Assembly (NCBI GenBank): GCA_965199055.1
Contig: CBDAQR010000003.1
Location: forward strand, 1,488,001 to 1,552,000
Source of the DNA: CBDAQR01 sp965199055
GTDB lineage: Bacteria > Pseudomonadota > Gammaproteobacteria > Pseudomonadales > Halieaceae
Reading direction: 5' to 3'
DNA: 64,000 nucleotides
A program made the translations under genes and the position numbers. Positions 19,408 through 27,915 of this stretch are shown here, piece after piece; the stretch's first letter is position 1, and each line of letters begins with the position of its first letter. The notes beneath the pieces are model-generated. The model ran no database searches and was not told the origin of the DNA. It saw only the letters and a program-made list of their open reading frames with translations.

Positions 19408-20505
19408 ATGAGCACCGACAGTATTCACCCGATTAAGGTCTACGGCTCCAGCATTTCCTACTTCACGGGTAAGCTGGAGATGTACTTTCGTGCCAAGGGC
19501 ATTCCCTATCAGTTCGTCAGCATGAACAACCACAGCTTTAACCACACCGCGAAAGAAAAGACCGGCGCGGTGCAGATGCCCATTGTGGAGCTCGGTGACG
19601 GCCGCTGGATGGCCGACACCACGCCGATCATCGCGTGGTTCGAAGCGAAGTATCCCGAGCCGGCGGTAACACCCACCGAACCGGTCCAACATTTCTTCAG
19701 CCTGCTGCTGGAAGACTACGCCGATGAGTGGCTGTGGCGGCCGGCCATGCATTTTCGCTGGTATTGGGATGAAGGTGCTATGTACGCCAGCCGACACCTC
19801 GCCGACGAAATCATGACCGACGTAAGCGGCCCGGGTTTTATCAAACGCTGGATGCTGCGCCGTCGCCAGCGCGGGGGTTACACCGCAGGTGACGGTGTTA
19901 CCGAGGAAAACCGCGCCGCCGTCGAGGCGATCTACTATGACAACCTTGCCGCCCTAGAGGGAATTTTGGAGAAGCGGCCCTATCTGTTGGGCGACAGTCC
20001 AAGCTTGGCCGATATCGGTTTCATGGGCTCCATGTTCCGCCACTTCGCCAACGACCCTCCCCCTGTGAAAATCATGCGCAGAACCGCGCCCGCCGTGTAC
20101 GAGTGGATCGCCAGACTCTGGAACTACACACCGCGAGACAAGCAGGTGCATTGGTTGGACGGTGTTCCCGCTGACTGGGGTTTCTGGCTCAAGGATATCG
20201 GGTCAACTTATCTACCCTATCTAAATGCCAGCACCCTGGCTTTTCAGGCAGGAAAGCAGCGCTTCGATGTTGATGTCGGCGGCGCCCACTACCGCGGCGC
20301 CCATGTATCGGCCTACCGTACCTGGTGTCTGGAAAAATTACGCGCAGCCTACCAAGCATCGCCGGAGGCCGCGCAGCAAAGTATTCGCGCCAAGCTAGAG
20401 GAATACGGCTGTTGGGGGCCACTATGGGAGCTCGCCGAGCTCAATTCCGGCGTCGACCCAGAGGGTAAATTGCCCTTCGGCGGCGGCGCCAAGATGGTCT
20501 ACTAG
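19408..20505 (+). CDS. Extended glutathione-S-transferase-like protein (copy 1)
   Basis: 365 residues, far longer than a normal GST of 200-230. The N-terminal thioredoxin-like part begins IKVYGSSISYFTGKLEMYFR and has MPIVELGDGRWMADTTPII, the cis-Pro/substrate-binding stretch. The helical GST-C part has EKRPYLLGDSPSLADIGFMG. After residue about 240 comes an extra segment of about 125 residues ending in a helical tail, also present in the other five copies in this window. It should bind glutathione in the cytoplasm; the substrate is not known. It lies between a PNPOx-like gene and a Rieske oxygenase. Confidence 0.8.
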   Translation: MSTDSIHPIKVYGSSISYFTGKLEMYFRAKGIPYQFVSMNNHSFNHTAKEKTGAVQMPIVELGDGRWMADTTPIIAWFEAKYPEPAVTPTEPVQHFFSLLLEDYADEWLWRPAMHFRWYWDEGAMYASRHLADEIMTDVSGPGFIKRWMLRRRQRGGYTAGDGVTEENRAAVEAIYYDNLAALEGILEKRPYLLGDSPSLADIGFMGSMFRHFANDPPPVKIMRRTAPAVYEWIARLWNYTPRDKQVHWLDGVPADWGFWLKDIGSTYLPYLNASTLAFQAGKQRFDVDVGGAHYRGAHVSAYRTWCLEKLRAAYQASPEAAQQSIRAKLEEYGCWGPLWELAELNSGVDPEGKLPFGGGAKMVY

Positions 20506-20607
20506 TGACGCCGCGCGTCGCCGGTTTCTGAGCACGACACGCTTGCAACGCGCGAGCACACCGTCCACAATAAAAAACAATTCATCCGGTTTTTTATGGA
20601 ATAAGCC

Positions 20608-21789
20608 ATGAGTCGAGAAGCCTTACTCCAAATGGCGCGCAACAATGCCGAACACGCTGCCGCCGGCACGGTGGACCTGTTCGACGACATCGTTAAAGTG
20701 CCCGCCGCTCACTACTACGATGAGAACCGCTGGGATTTAGAGATGCGCCAGGTGTTTCGGCGCCTGCCGATGATGCTCGCCGCCAGCTGTGAGGTACGTG
20801 AGCCCGGTGATTACAAAGCACTGGAGGCGGCAGGCATTCCGGTGCTTATCAGCCGAGGTAAAGACGGCGAGGTGCGCGCTTTTATGAATATGTGCCGCCA
20901 TCGTGGCGCGGAAGTCATGCCTAAGGGCTGCGGCAATACCCATCGATTTACCTGCCCCTATCACGCCTGGACCTACAATCTCGAGGGTGAGCTGAGCGGC
21001 ATCTACAATGGCAAGGAATTCGGCGAGGTCGACAAAGCCAGCAACGGGCTGCGACCCCTTCCCTGCCTGGAACGCGCGGGCTTGATTTGGGTGATACCCA
21101 ATCCGGATGCACAGCTCGATATCGACAACTTCCTGTGCGGCTACGACGATATGCTGGCGCACTTTAATTTCCAGGACTGGCATATGTTTTCTCAGCGCAC
21201 GCTGAAAGGGCCAAACTGGAAGATCGCCTACGATGGCTACCTCGATTTCTATCATCTGCCCATCCTGCACAAGGACAGTTTCGGCACCGAATTCCCCAGC
21301 CAGGCCTTTTATCACAGCTGGGGGCCGCACCAGCGCGTGAGCGCACCGAATCCGCTCTTCAATGAACAGACCGAGGAGGAGTGGTCCACGGAGCTTATGG
21401 TCGACGGGGTGTGGACCATTTTCCCGCACGTGTCTATCGCCTCTTTTGACGGTGGCGGCCGCGGTGTCATGATTTCGCAACTGTTTCCCGGTGCCACACC
21501 ACTGGAGTCTTTCACGGTGCAAAACTACCTCATGGAGAACCTTCCGCCCGATGAGGCAACCGAGCAAGCCGCCCACGAGCAATTCGCTTTTCTGGAGCAC
21601 GTGGTGCAAAACGAAGACTACTCGACGGGCCTGCGGCAGCAGTCCAATCTAATGACGGGCAAACTGGATGAAGTTATGTTTGGACGTAATGAAGGGGGCG
21701 GCCAGAACTTTCACGCCTGGCTGGATACAATCCTCAATACCGCAGACGACGAGCTCGATGCGCTGTTCAGCGCTGCAAAACCTGCCTAA
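20608..21789 (+). CDS. Rieske-type aromatic-ring-hydroxylating oxygenase, alpha subunit
   Basis: 393 residues. The Rieske [2Fe-2S] ligands are Cys96-x-His98 and Cys116-x2-His119. The mononuclear iron site is in the segment with Asp213, His216 and His221 (DFYHLPILH), followed by the catalytic domain. No beta subunit, ferredoxin or reductase gene is next to it, so it belongs to the single-component type that takes electrons from elsewhere. Known members act on aromatics, sterols or carnitine-like substrates. Its stop overlaps the end of the convergent Ddn-type gene by 4 bp. Confidence 0.88.
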   Translation: MSREALLQMARNNAEHAAAGTVDLFDDIVKVPAAHYYDENRWDLEMRQVFRRLPMMLAASCEVREPGDYKALEAAGIPVLISRGKDGEVRAFMNMCRHRGAEVMPKGCGNTHRFTCPYHAWTYNLEGELSGIYNGKEFGEVDKASNGLRPLPCLERAGLIWVIPNPDAQLDIDNFLCGYDDMLAHFNFQDWHMFSQRTLKGPNWKIAYDGYLDFYHLPILHKDSFGTEFPSQAFYHSWGPHQRVSAPNPLFNEQTEEEWSTELMVDGVWTIFPHVSIASFDGGGRGVMISQLFPGATPLESFTVQNYLMENLPPDEATEQAAHEQFAFLEHVVQNEDYSTGLRQQSNLMTGKLDEVMFGRNEGGGQNFHAWLDTILNTADDELDALFSAAKPA

Positions 21790-22247
21790 GGCTCAAGCCG
21801 CATAATCGGCAACAGCCTGCTCGTTCCCATCTGATAGCGCGCATATTGAGGGTTGTAGATGACCAGCCGTTGCCAAACCTCTGTGCGTTCATCACCGCTT
21901 AACTCTCGCGCCCGCATGGGACCCACATAGCCACGGAAAATGACTCGCACCCGCGGGTTCACCCGCATGTTGTGCACCCAGGCGGGATCTTTCTCCAGCC
22001 CCCAGTTAGAACCGACCAGGAAGATAGCAGGTTTGTCGGGCATGCACAGCGTCACTATCTCGCGCTTCTGCCCAGACTTTGCGCCGACGGCCTCCACCAA
22101 TGCAATGGTCTGCATGGCGGTGCTGACCCAGCCGCGCGAAATCTTGAGTAGAAACCGATCCAACGGCGGCACCACCCGCTTGAGCAGCGCAATCACCCAG
22201 GGTTGGCTGATCGCCTTCTCAAAAAAGTCTGTGTGAAATAGTCCCAT
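21786..22247 (-). CDS. Ddn-type (F420/deazaflavin nitroreductase family) protein, copy 1
   Basis: 153 residues from the ATG at 22247; a longer in-frame start at 22295 would overlap the divergent decarboxylase. The core GAKSGQKREIVTLCMPD, LVGSNWGLEKDPAWVHNMRVNP and RVRVIFRG matches the deazaflavin-dependent nitroreductase family, a small split-barrel that binds F420 in actinobacteria. In proteobacteria its cofactor is often uncertain. A second family member lies at 24927. Confidence 0.8.
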   Translation of the reverse strand: MGLFHTDFFEKAISQPWVIALLKRVVPPLDRFLLKISRGWVSTAMQTIALVEAVGAKSGQKREIVTLCMPDKPAIFLVGSNWGLEKDPAWVHNMRVNPRVRVIFRGYVGPMRARELSGDERTEVWQRLVIYNPQYARYQMGTSRLLPIMRLEP

Positions 22248-22284
22248 GGGTGCATCCGCGCCAAAGATATGAAATTCTAGCCTG

Positions 22285-23496
22285 ATGGCAGACAAAGCAC
22301 AGCACTGGTGGGCCCGATCAGATCTCGATTATCGCGACGGCTCGCTGCATCTGGGCAGCCAGGACCTGGCCGAGCTCGCGGGGCAGCATGGCACGCCCTG
22401 CTTCGTTTACTCCGCGGATAGAATCGTCGACAAGCTGCACCAGCTGACCGCCGCGCTTAACCGCGCTGGCGTACCCCATAGAATTTTCTACGCGATAAAG
22501 GCTAACCGTTTCGGGCCGTTGATCAATCACATCAAGCAACACACGACCTGTGGTATCGATGTGTGCTCTCCTCGGGAACTGCTGACCGCCAGGGAGCACG
22601 GATTCGCCGAAACTGATATCACCTACACCGGCACCTCAATTTCGCGTGCTGACTGGGACATCATCGCGGCCCATCAAGACATTATTTTCAATTGCGACTC
22701 GATCAGCGCAATTCGACAGTTGGGGCAGCGCTGTACCGGTCGGGAGATCGGCCTGCGGATCAACCCACAGCTCACCGCTTCTGCGTTGGACAAAGTCAGT
22801 TACGCCGGCGAGAAAGCCAGCAAGTTCGGCATCTACCCAGACCGCTTCGATGAAGCCCTGACGACCGCGGCCGAGTATGGCATGACCGTCACCACGCTGC
22901 ATTTCCACGCCGGCTCGGGTTACCTCAACGCGCAATTGCCAGAACTCGAAACCATTCTCGATCGGGTCTCAGCCTAATTGGCGCACGCGCCCGACATTCG
23001 TCAGGTCGATATTGGCGGGGGCCTCGGTGTTCCGTTGCGCGCAGGTGAGGCACCGCTGGACCTGGATCAGTGGGCCGCCATCCTCGCGCGCTTTGCCAAT
23101 AAACACGACGTGGAGATACAGGTAGAGCCGGGCGACTTCCTGGTGAAAGATGCAGGCGCCCTGCTACTGGAAGTCTGCTATGTGGAAGAAAAAGGCGGCA
23201 GGTTATTCGTCGGCGTCAATGGCGGCTTTAATCTGTCTAACCTGCACGCATTTTACGGCTATCCCAATATCGTCGTTCCGCTACGCGAGCCCGCCGATGA
23301 CAGCAGGCAAACGGTGAGTGTTGCCGGCAACATTAACGAAGGTATCGATCTGCTGGCGGAGGATATTGCGCTGCCTACCCTTGACGAGGGAGATCTGCTG
23401 GCATTCCTTAATTTGGGCGGCTACAGCGCCGCCAGTAGCTCCGACCACTGCATGCGTGGCAGCTTTTCTGAGCACCTGATTAACGCGGATGGGTGA
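22285..23496 (+). pseudogene. PLP-dependent decarboxylase (LysA/ornithine-decarboxylase-like) split by an in-frame TAA
   Basis: One reading frame of 404 codons is broken by a single TAA at 22975-22977 with no frame change. The first part has the PLP lysine in FYAIKAN (Lys72), DVCSPREL and the substrate-loop HFHAGSGYL. The second part continues with VDIGGGLGVPL and VEPGDFLVKDAGALLLEV and ends with the dimer-site DHCMRGSF. All parts of a group-IV decarboxylase, such as diaminopimelate decarboxylase, are present. It is either a fresh pseudogene, a sequencing error, or two polypeptides; a TTG right after the stop could in principle restart. Confidence 0.75.
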
Positions 23497-23568
23497 ACCG
23501 GTCATCAACACAACACCGTAGCAAACTCGTCTACACTAGCGACTACATTTCGGGGGAATCAACGCAAC

Positions 23569-24537
23569 ATGGAATACCGCAAGCTGGGCCGTTCGGGCCT
23601 AAAGCTATCTGAGCTCTCTTTCGGCTCTTGGGTGACCTTTAACAAGCAGGTCGATGCTGGCTTGGCCGAACGCATGTTTGGTACCTGCTTCGATGCCGAC
23701 ATCAATTTTTTCGACAACGCCGAAGGCTATGAGGCGGGCGAGTCAGAGATCGTGATGGGCAAGGCGCTAAAGGCGTTGAATCGACCGCGCGATAGTTACT
23801 GCGTTTCCTCAAAAGTCTTTTTCGGCTCAAAGCGCCCTCCCGAGCCCACCCAGATGGGCCTCAGCCGCAAACACGTCACCGAGGCCTGTCACCAGGCATT
23901 GGAACGACTGCAGGTCGACTACCTGGACCTCTACTTTTGTCACCGTGCCGACCCCGACACCCCCATCGGGGAAACCGTCTGGGCAATGCACAACCTCGTT
24001 ACCCAGGGCAAAGTTCTTTACTGGGGCACGTCTGAGTGGACCGCCGAGGAGATCAGCGAAGCCTACGAGTTCGCCATCGCCAATCACCTGACACCTCCGA
24101 CGATGGAGCAGCCACAATACAACCTGCTCGACCGAGAGCGCTTTGAAGTGGAGTACGCGCCAGTATTTGAACAGCACGGCATGGGCACCACGATATGGTC
24201 TCCGCTCGCCTCCGGCGCGTTGACCGGAAAGTATCTCGATGGCATTCCTGAGGGATCGCGCGCGACATTGCCCGGCTACGAGTGGTTAAAGGAACGCATG
24301 GTGGAATCCGAACGCGGTCAGGAACGCATGCAGCGCGTCGCGCAGCTTAAACCTATCGCCGACGAACTCGGCGTCAGCCTGAGCAAACTCGCCATCGCTT
24401 GGTGCTTGCTGAATCCCAATGTCTCCACCGTCATCCTGGGCGCCTCGCGCATGGAGCAATTGGAAGAGAATCTAGCCGCAGTTGATGTACTCCCGCTGCT
24501 CACCGATGAGGTGCAGGCGCGCCTGGCCTCAATCTAA
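23569..24537 (+). CDS. Aldo/keto reductase, Kv-beta/YghZ type
   Basis: 322 residues, complete. The N-terminus MEYRKLGRSGLKLSELSFGSW is typical of the potassium-channel-beta-like AKR group (shown here split at 20). The catalytic Asp and Tyr are in FFDNAEGYE, the Lys is in VSSKVFFG, and the His is in YFCHRADP. The NADPH site near the end has NVSTVILGASRMEQLEENL. It reduces aldehydes or ketones in the cytoplasm. It runs 13 bp ahead of the DoxX-like gene, so it heads a small operon with DoxX and the Ddn-type gene. Confidence 0.88.
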   Translation: MEYRKLGRSGLKLSELSFGSWVTFNKQVDAGLAERMFGTCFDADINFFDNAEGYEAGESEIVMGKALKALNRPRDSYCVSSKVFFGSKRPPEPTQMGLSRKHVTEACHQALERLQVDYLDLYFCHRADPDTPIGETVWAMHNLVTQGKVLYWGTSEWTAEEISEAYEFAIANHLTPPTMEQPQYNLLDRERFEVEYAPVFEQHGMGTTIWSPLASGALTGKYLDGIPEGSRATLPGYEWLKERMVESERGQERMQRVAQLKPIADELGVSLSKLAIAWCLLNPNVSTVILGASRMEQLEENLAAVDVLPLLTDEVQARLASI

Positions 24538-24550
24538 CAAGGAGTTCAGT

Positions 24551-24937
24551 ATGCGTCATATCACCTGGAGAAACGCCGGCCTGACGATCGTCTTCCTCTG
24601 GTTCATGATCGGCGGTATCACCCATTTCACCGATCCCGACTTCTTCGTGAATATCATGCCGCCCTGGCTGCCATGGCACTTGCCGGCGGTTTATATTAGC
24701 GGCGTATTCGAAATTATCGGCGCTCTGGGCCTACTACACCCGGCAACACGGCGCTGGGCCGGGAACGGTCTCTTTGTACTCACCATCGTGGTAACGCCAG
24801 TCAATATCCACATGTGGTTGAACCCACAGCTATTCCCCGACGTATCAACAGCATTCCTCAATATTCGTCTTGTAGTGCAGGTGATCTTGCTAGCCATCAT
24901 CTGGTACTCCACCAGGGAGCCAAACAATGCCAGTTGA
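24551..24937 (+). CDS. DoxX-family membrane protein
   Basis: 128 residues from the ATG at 24551, which has AAGGAG at 24539-24544; a longer in-frame start would overlap the aldo/keto reductase. Four hydrophobic segments and the pattern FMIGGITHFTDPDFFVNIMPPWLP, then GVFEIIGALGLL, fit the DoxX family (first motif is about 20 residues). Function in these proteins is mostly unknown; some act in thiosulfate oxidation or redox stress. It overlaps the next gene by 11 bp. Confidence 0.82.
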   Translation: MRHITWRNAGLTIVFLWFMIGGITHFTDPDFFVNIMPPWLPWHLPAVYISGVFEIIGALGLLHPATRRWAGNGLFVLTIVVTPVNIHMWLNPQLFPDVSTAFLNIRLVVQVILLAIIWYSTREPNNAS

Positions 24938-25355
24938 TCGACAAAAGCTGGAGCGAGATTTTTTCCGCATGTTGAATAAGGTGGTCGAGCCAGCCGTAAG
25001 ACGCGGCCTGGGCTCGCCCCGGCTGGCGCCCGGCGGGCTCATCGTGCTGGAAACGACGGGTTTCAAATCTGGCCAGAAGCGCCGCACTCCGCTAGTGGCA
25101 TCCCGCCTGGGCCCCTATGTAGTCGTAGCGACGGCGCGCGGCGAGCGCTCGTTCTGGGTAAAAAACCTGCGCAAACAATCACGAGTCAGCTACTACCTGG
25201 GAGGCAAAGAAAGACAGGCGAAAGCATTTGTAATGGCGCCCGACAAAAAGTACCGCAGACCCAAGTCATACCCGAAGGCGATGGGGATCGTGACAGACTT
25301 GCTGGCCCCGTATACCAAGTTGGGTTGGGCTTTCGCGGTGCTGGCGCCAGCCTAA
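24927..25355 (+). CDS. Ddn-type (F420/deazaflavin nitroreductase family) protein, copy 2
   Basis: 142 residues. The core LIVLETTGFKSGQKRRTPLV, then VVVATARGERSFWVKNLRK and VSYYLGGKERQA matches the same family as 21786. It lies inside the DoxX operon, which suggests a shared redox job. F420 is the cofactor in actinobacterial relatives; whether this organism makes F420 cannot be seen here. Its end overlaps the convergent phosphatase-like gene by 4 bp. Confidence 0.8.
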   Translation: MPVDRQKLERDFFRMLNKVVEPAVRRGLGSPRLAPGGLIVLETTGFKSGQKRRTPLVASRLGPYVVVATARGERSFWVKNLRKQSRVSYYLGGKERQAKAFVMAPDKKYRRPKSYPKAMGIVTDLLAPYTKLGWAFAVLAPA

Positions 25356-25909
25356 TCTTGCGCCGCAAGCGCCTGATTGATGAGCTCGCGCCACACGGGA
25401 TACTTTTCGAAAGCTTCCTCGGTCCAAATCGCGTCGAGGCCTTTGCGGGCCTCCGCCTCAGGCACCCCCTCACGCAATACCCGATACAGGTAAGTAAAAG
25501 CCGACGCGCGGTAGTTGGCAAAGCAATGCACCAGGGTGGGCCGCTCACCGCGCGCGTCCATCACATCAAAGAATAACTCCAGCTCAGCCCACGTAGGTTG
25601 GTCCCAAATAACGGGGATATGCACGTAGCTAATGCCCTGCTCGGCTACCAGAAAGCCTTCCTGCCCATTTCGCTCGGCATCCGTGATGGCGAGATTAACG
25701 ACCAGCTCAACACCCGCTTCTTTTAACGCGGGCACCTGCTCCGGCGTCACCTGTCCACCAGTCAGCAGTGACGCATCGATACGGTGGAAGTTGTAGATTT
25801 CGTCGACACTAGATTGCGCAGACAGAGGCTGCGAGAGCGCTAACAGGATCAACGTTGTCAGCAGCGATTGCAGTACTTTCGGTAACTTATTTAACATTCT
25901 CGATCTCAC
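25352..25909 (-). CDS. Exported DSP/PTP-like phosphatase-fold protein
   Basis: 185 residues; a start at 25897 (second Met) is equally possible. A signal peptide ends near PLSAQ. The mature part matches the family of tyrosine-phosphatase-like proteins and sulfurtransferase-like DUF442: the N-terminal IDASLLTGGQVTPEQVPALKEAG and the P-loop VHCFANYRASAF. The loop has Cys-x4-Arg, which is a common variant of this group and not the classic Cys-x5-Arg. Whether it is an active phosphatase is unsure. It ends at the start of the next minus-strand gene (4-bp overlap), so the two form an operon. Confidence 0.75.
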   Translation of the reverse strand: MRSRMLNKLPKVLQSLLTTLILLALSQPLSAQSSVDEIYNFHRIDASLLTGGQVTPEQVPALKEAGVELVVNLAITDAERNGQEGFLVAEQGISYVHIPVIWDQPTWAELELFFDVMDARGERPTLVHCFANYRASAFTYLYRVLREGVPEAEARKGLDAIWTEEAFEKYPVWRELINQALAAQD

Positions 25910-26904
25910 TGATAGGCAGACAAAAAGTTTTCGACAAAAAGTTCTCTCGGCAGAGACATGGCATCCACGTCCAGGCGCGCCCCCTTATGGCGGCGCGGTT
26001 CCACAGAGGCCGACAGCAGCAAGGCTGCGCCGAAGATCGTGATGATCGACGCGCTGCCGCGGCGGTAGGGCATGAGCTGGAAACAGAGCCACAGCAATCG
26101 AGCAACGGCGCCGAGATAATCGGGTTTACCCCGAAGTTCAATGATTTTCTCGAAAGCAGCCTGGGCGCGATCCGTTAAAATGCTCGCGACCGTCAATGGC
26201 GTAGGATGCTCCGCTAAAATGAAGGCATCCCTGGTGCGCAAAGGAACGTAGAACCTCGTGAGTTCGGTTTGGCCAGACCGATCATCCAGATCCTGGAACG
26301 CAAACTGGCTATAGCGAACTCTACTAAAGAAATCCGAAGGAGAAATCTTTATGCGAGTTTTGACATGCTCGCTGAGCATTTCCGTGAGTTGCGCATCGAC
26401 TACCTCACCGGTTCTGACTCCGGCGCCAACGGCAGCGCTGGCCTCAAGATTCTTGAAGATGTCTCGATTGAGTTGACTCTCAGAGACAAACAAAGTGGTG
26501 GCTGTTCTTATCTGGTAATTTATTTGATTCGGATCGAGGCCACGCTTGGAAAGTTGCCCTTTCACAGCGTCAAGCGAACTGAGTTTCGCTGCGGCTTGCG
26601 CGAAACGCATATCGTAGGCGCCATCTCGTAACACACCGAATTTGCCGACGGCGCCATCGATCGACTCGTCTTGAAACTGGCGTGCAAAGTCCGCTCTTCG
26701 CTCACCAATCAAGCCCAATATCGACAGCAGAGCGACTTTGTCTTTCATCGCGGGAATGACAACAGCGATTTCCCGAGCGGTCTGTGTGGCAAACGCTAAC
26801 CAGGACTCATTGGGAATTGCAGAGAACGCAGAAGGATCAACGCTAAAGAAATCCTCTAGCTGATCGGCAGCGTTTTGACCAACTCGATACACCATACCCG
26901 TCAA
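25906..26904 (-). CDS. Uncharacterised alpha-helical protein
   Basis: 332 residues, helical, without a signal peptide or clear membrane helix. I do not recognise the family. A possibly conserved core is LWLCFQLMPYRRGSASIITI near residue 270-290. It overlaps the phosphatase-like gene by 4 bp and so heads a two-gene unit read toward it. Codon use looks a little more AT-rich than in the neighbours. It starts next to a tRNA-Arg locus, a common site for acquired genes, but no integrase is present. Confidence 0.6.
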   Translation of the reverse strand: MTGMVYRVGQNAADQLEDFFSVDPSAFSAIPNESWLAFATQTAREIAVVIPAMKDKVALLSILGLIGERRADFARQFQDESIDGAVGKFGVLRDGAYDMRFAQAAAKLSSLDAVKGQLSKRGLDPNQINYQIRTATTLFVSESQLNRDIFKNLEASAAVGAGVRTGEVVDAQLTEMLSEHVKTRIKISPSDFFSRVRYSQFAFQDLDDRSGQTELTRFYVPLRTRDAFILAEHPTPLTVASILTDRAQAAFEKIIELRGKPDYLGAVARLLWLCFQLMPYRRGSASIITIFGAALLLSASVEPRRHKGARLDVDAMSLPRELFVENFLSAYQ

Positions 26905-26965
26905 ACAATCTGTGTTTGGGAGGGTCGAAGTTTACTAGATTGGCGAGAATCGGGAAGCTACAAAC

Positions 26966-26996
26966 AAAAAAGCCCCACCCGATGGGTGAGGCTTTT
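26966..26996. terminator. Bidirectional terminator-like hairpin beside the tRNA-Arg locus
   Basis: The stem AGCC-C-CACCC pairs with GGGTG-A-GGCT across one mismatch, with a 3-nt loop. A-rich sequence lies on one side and T on the other, so it can work on either strand. It is nearly the same hairpin as the one at 27090. Together with the tRNA-like fragment between them, this points to a duplicated tRNA-terminator unit. Confidence 0.7.
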
Positions 26997-27000
26997 CTAT

Positions 27001-27089
27001 TTGTATGGCGCGTCGGAATGCCGCATCACCGGTACGATTTCGAACTACCGGCCCGACGCATCGGTTCGAATCGGCATACCCCACAAAGT
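27001..27089 (-). repeat. Degenerate tRNA-Arg-like remnant between two terminator hairpins
   Basis: The stretch begins with TTGTATGGCGCG, identical to 27125-27136 at the 3' end of tRNA-Arg. It then has GGTACGATTTCGAAC, a near copy of the T-arm sequence at 27140-27154, and a further TCGGTTCGAATCGG that also resembles a T arm. No full cloverleaf can be folded. It looks like decayed tRNA copies, comparable in layout to the tRNA-derived repeats of the E. coli tyrT locus. The 383-bp gap 26905-27287 contains this, the two hairpins and tRNA-Arg. Confidence 0.6.
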
Positions 27090-27120
27090 AAAATGCCCCA
27101 CCCTGACGGGTGAGGCATCT
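27090..27120 (-). terminator. Terminator of tRNA-Arg
   Basis: The stem ATGCC-C-CACCC pairs with GGGTG-A-GGCAT with a 4-nt loop. On the minus strand it is followed by TTTTAC. It sits 10 bp after the 3' end of the minus-strand tRNA-Arg. Confidence 0.75.
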
Positions 27121-27129
27121 TTCTTTGTA

Positions 27130-27206
27130 TGGCGCGCCCGGTACGATTCGAACGTACGACCGCCTGGTTCGTAGCCAGGTACTCTATCCAGCTGAGCTAC
27201 GGGCGC
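27130..27206 (-). tRNA. tRNA-Arg (anticodon ACG)
   Basis: 77 nt on the minus strand with encoded CCA (27130-27132). The acceptor stem GCGCCCG pairs with CGGGCGC. The D arm is TAGCTCAGCTGGATAGAGTA, the anticodon stem-loop is CCTGG-CTACGAA-CCAGG, and the T arm contains CGTACGTTCGAATCGTACG. All parts pair correctly. Confidence 0.96.
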
Positions 27207-27287
27207 GAAGGGGGCGTACTATAGGGGGCAAGTCCTTTATAGTCAAGGGCTTGGACAGGTCTCCCGCACTCTGATACAACCACAGAT

Positions 27288-27518
27288 ATGGACAAAGACT
27301 GGACCCGTTTTCTGCCCAACCGGGTGGTTAATCGCCGGATTCGTGCGGCCGCCATCAAGCGGGTGCGCAAGGACCTTATATTGCACGGAAAGTCGGAGCA
27401 CGAGCTCTCAAAAGAAGACCTGGAGTACCTGGTCGCCGACGCAGAGGCAGACGTACGCAATCAACTCAAAACCATGGGCCTGGTAGGCGTGCTGGCCTTC
27501 CTGGGGCTGAGTCCCTGA
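27288..27518 (+). CDS. Small uncharacterised basic protein
   Basis: 76 residues, rich in Arg and Lys in the first half (PNRVVNRRIRAAAIKRVRKD), acidic in the middle, with a hydrophobic C-terminus. No known family is recognised. It ends 1 bp before the next start, so the two are probably one transcript. Real coding is supported by this tight arrangement and the normal base use. Confidence 0.55.
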   Translation: MDKDWTRFLPNRVVNRRIRAAAIKRVRKDLILHGKSEHELSKEDLEYLVADAEADVRNQLKTMGLVGVLAFLGLSP

Positions 27519-27519
27519 T

Positions 27520-27915
27520 ATGTCGCTCTATCGCTTTTTTCGCACCAGCGCGCTGCTCGCACTCGCCGGCAAATACCGCGCCAAGCTCTACCGCATCGTC
27601 GTTGCCATCGCCATCGCACTGGTAACAGCATGGCTCTATGGCGACATAGCGGTTTATCTACAACAGCAACACCCCGATCTACTGGGTCCGGCACTGCTGG
27701 CCAAAACCGTTATCGTATACGGAGCGTTGATCTACGCCTTCTGGCACATTAGGCCTGGCGCCTGGACCAGCGAGCAAAATACACAAGTACAGAGCTCGAC
27801 CACTGATCACCCACAAGAGCCCATGCCAGACTCAGGTCCGCTGGATGAGTTATTGGATAAGCCTAAGCTGAAGTCGCGGAAGGATTCCATTCTAGAACAG
27901 GATCAGGGGACTTAG
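27520..27915 (+). CDS. Small uncharacterised inner-membrane protein
   Basis: 131 residues with two hydrophobic segments (about 24-45 and 58-78) and a polar, charged C-terminal tail of about 50 residues. No family is recognised. It follows the small basic protein by 1 bp and converges with the XdhC gene (4-bp overlap). Confidence 0.6.
   Translation: MSLYRFFRTSALLALAGKYRAKLYRIVVAIAIALVTAWLYGDIAVYLQQQHPDLLGPALLAKTVIVYGALIYAFWHIRPGAWTSEQNTQVQSSTTDHPQEPMPDSGPLDELLDKPKLKSRKDSILEQDQGT

Noticed and set aside
20737..21609. 290-codon minus-strand frame across the Rieske oxygenase
   Set aside because: The plus strand has the full Rieske and iron sites.
22975..22977. Recoded stop (like the selenocysteine case) in the decarboxylase gene
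   Set aside because: The codon is TAA, which is not used for Sec or Pyl, and no special hairpin follows.
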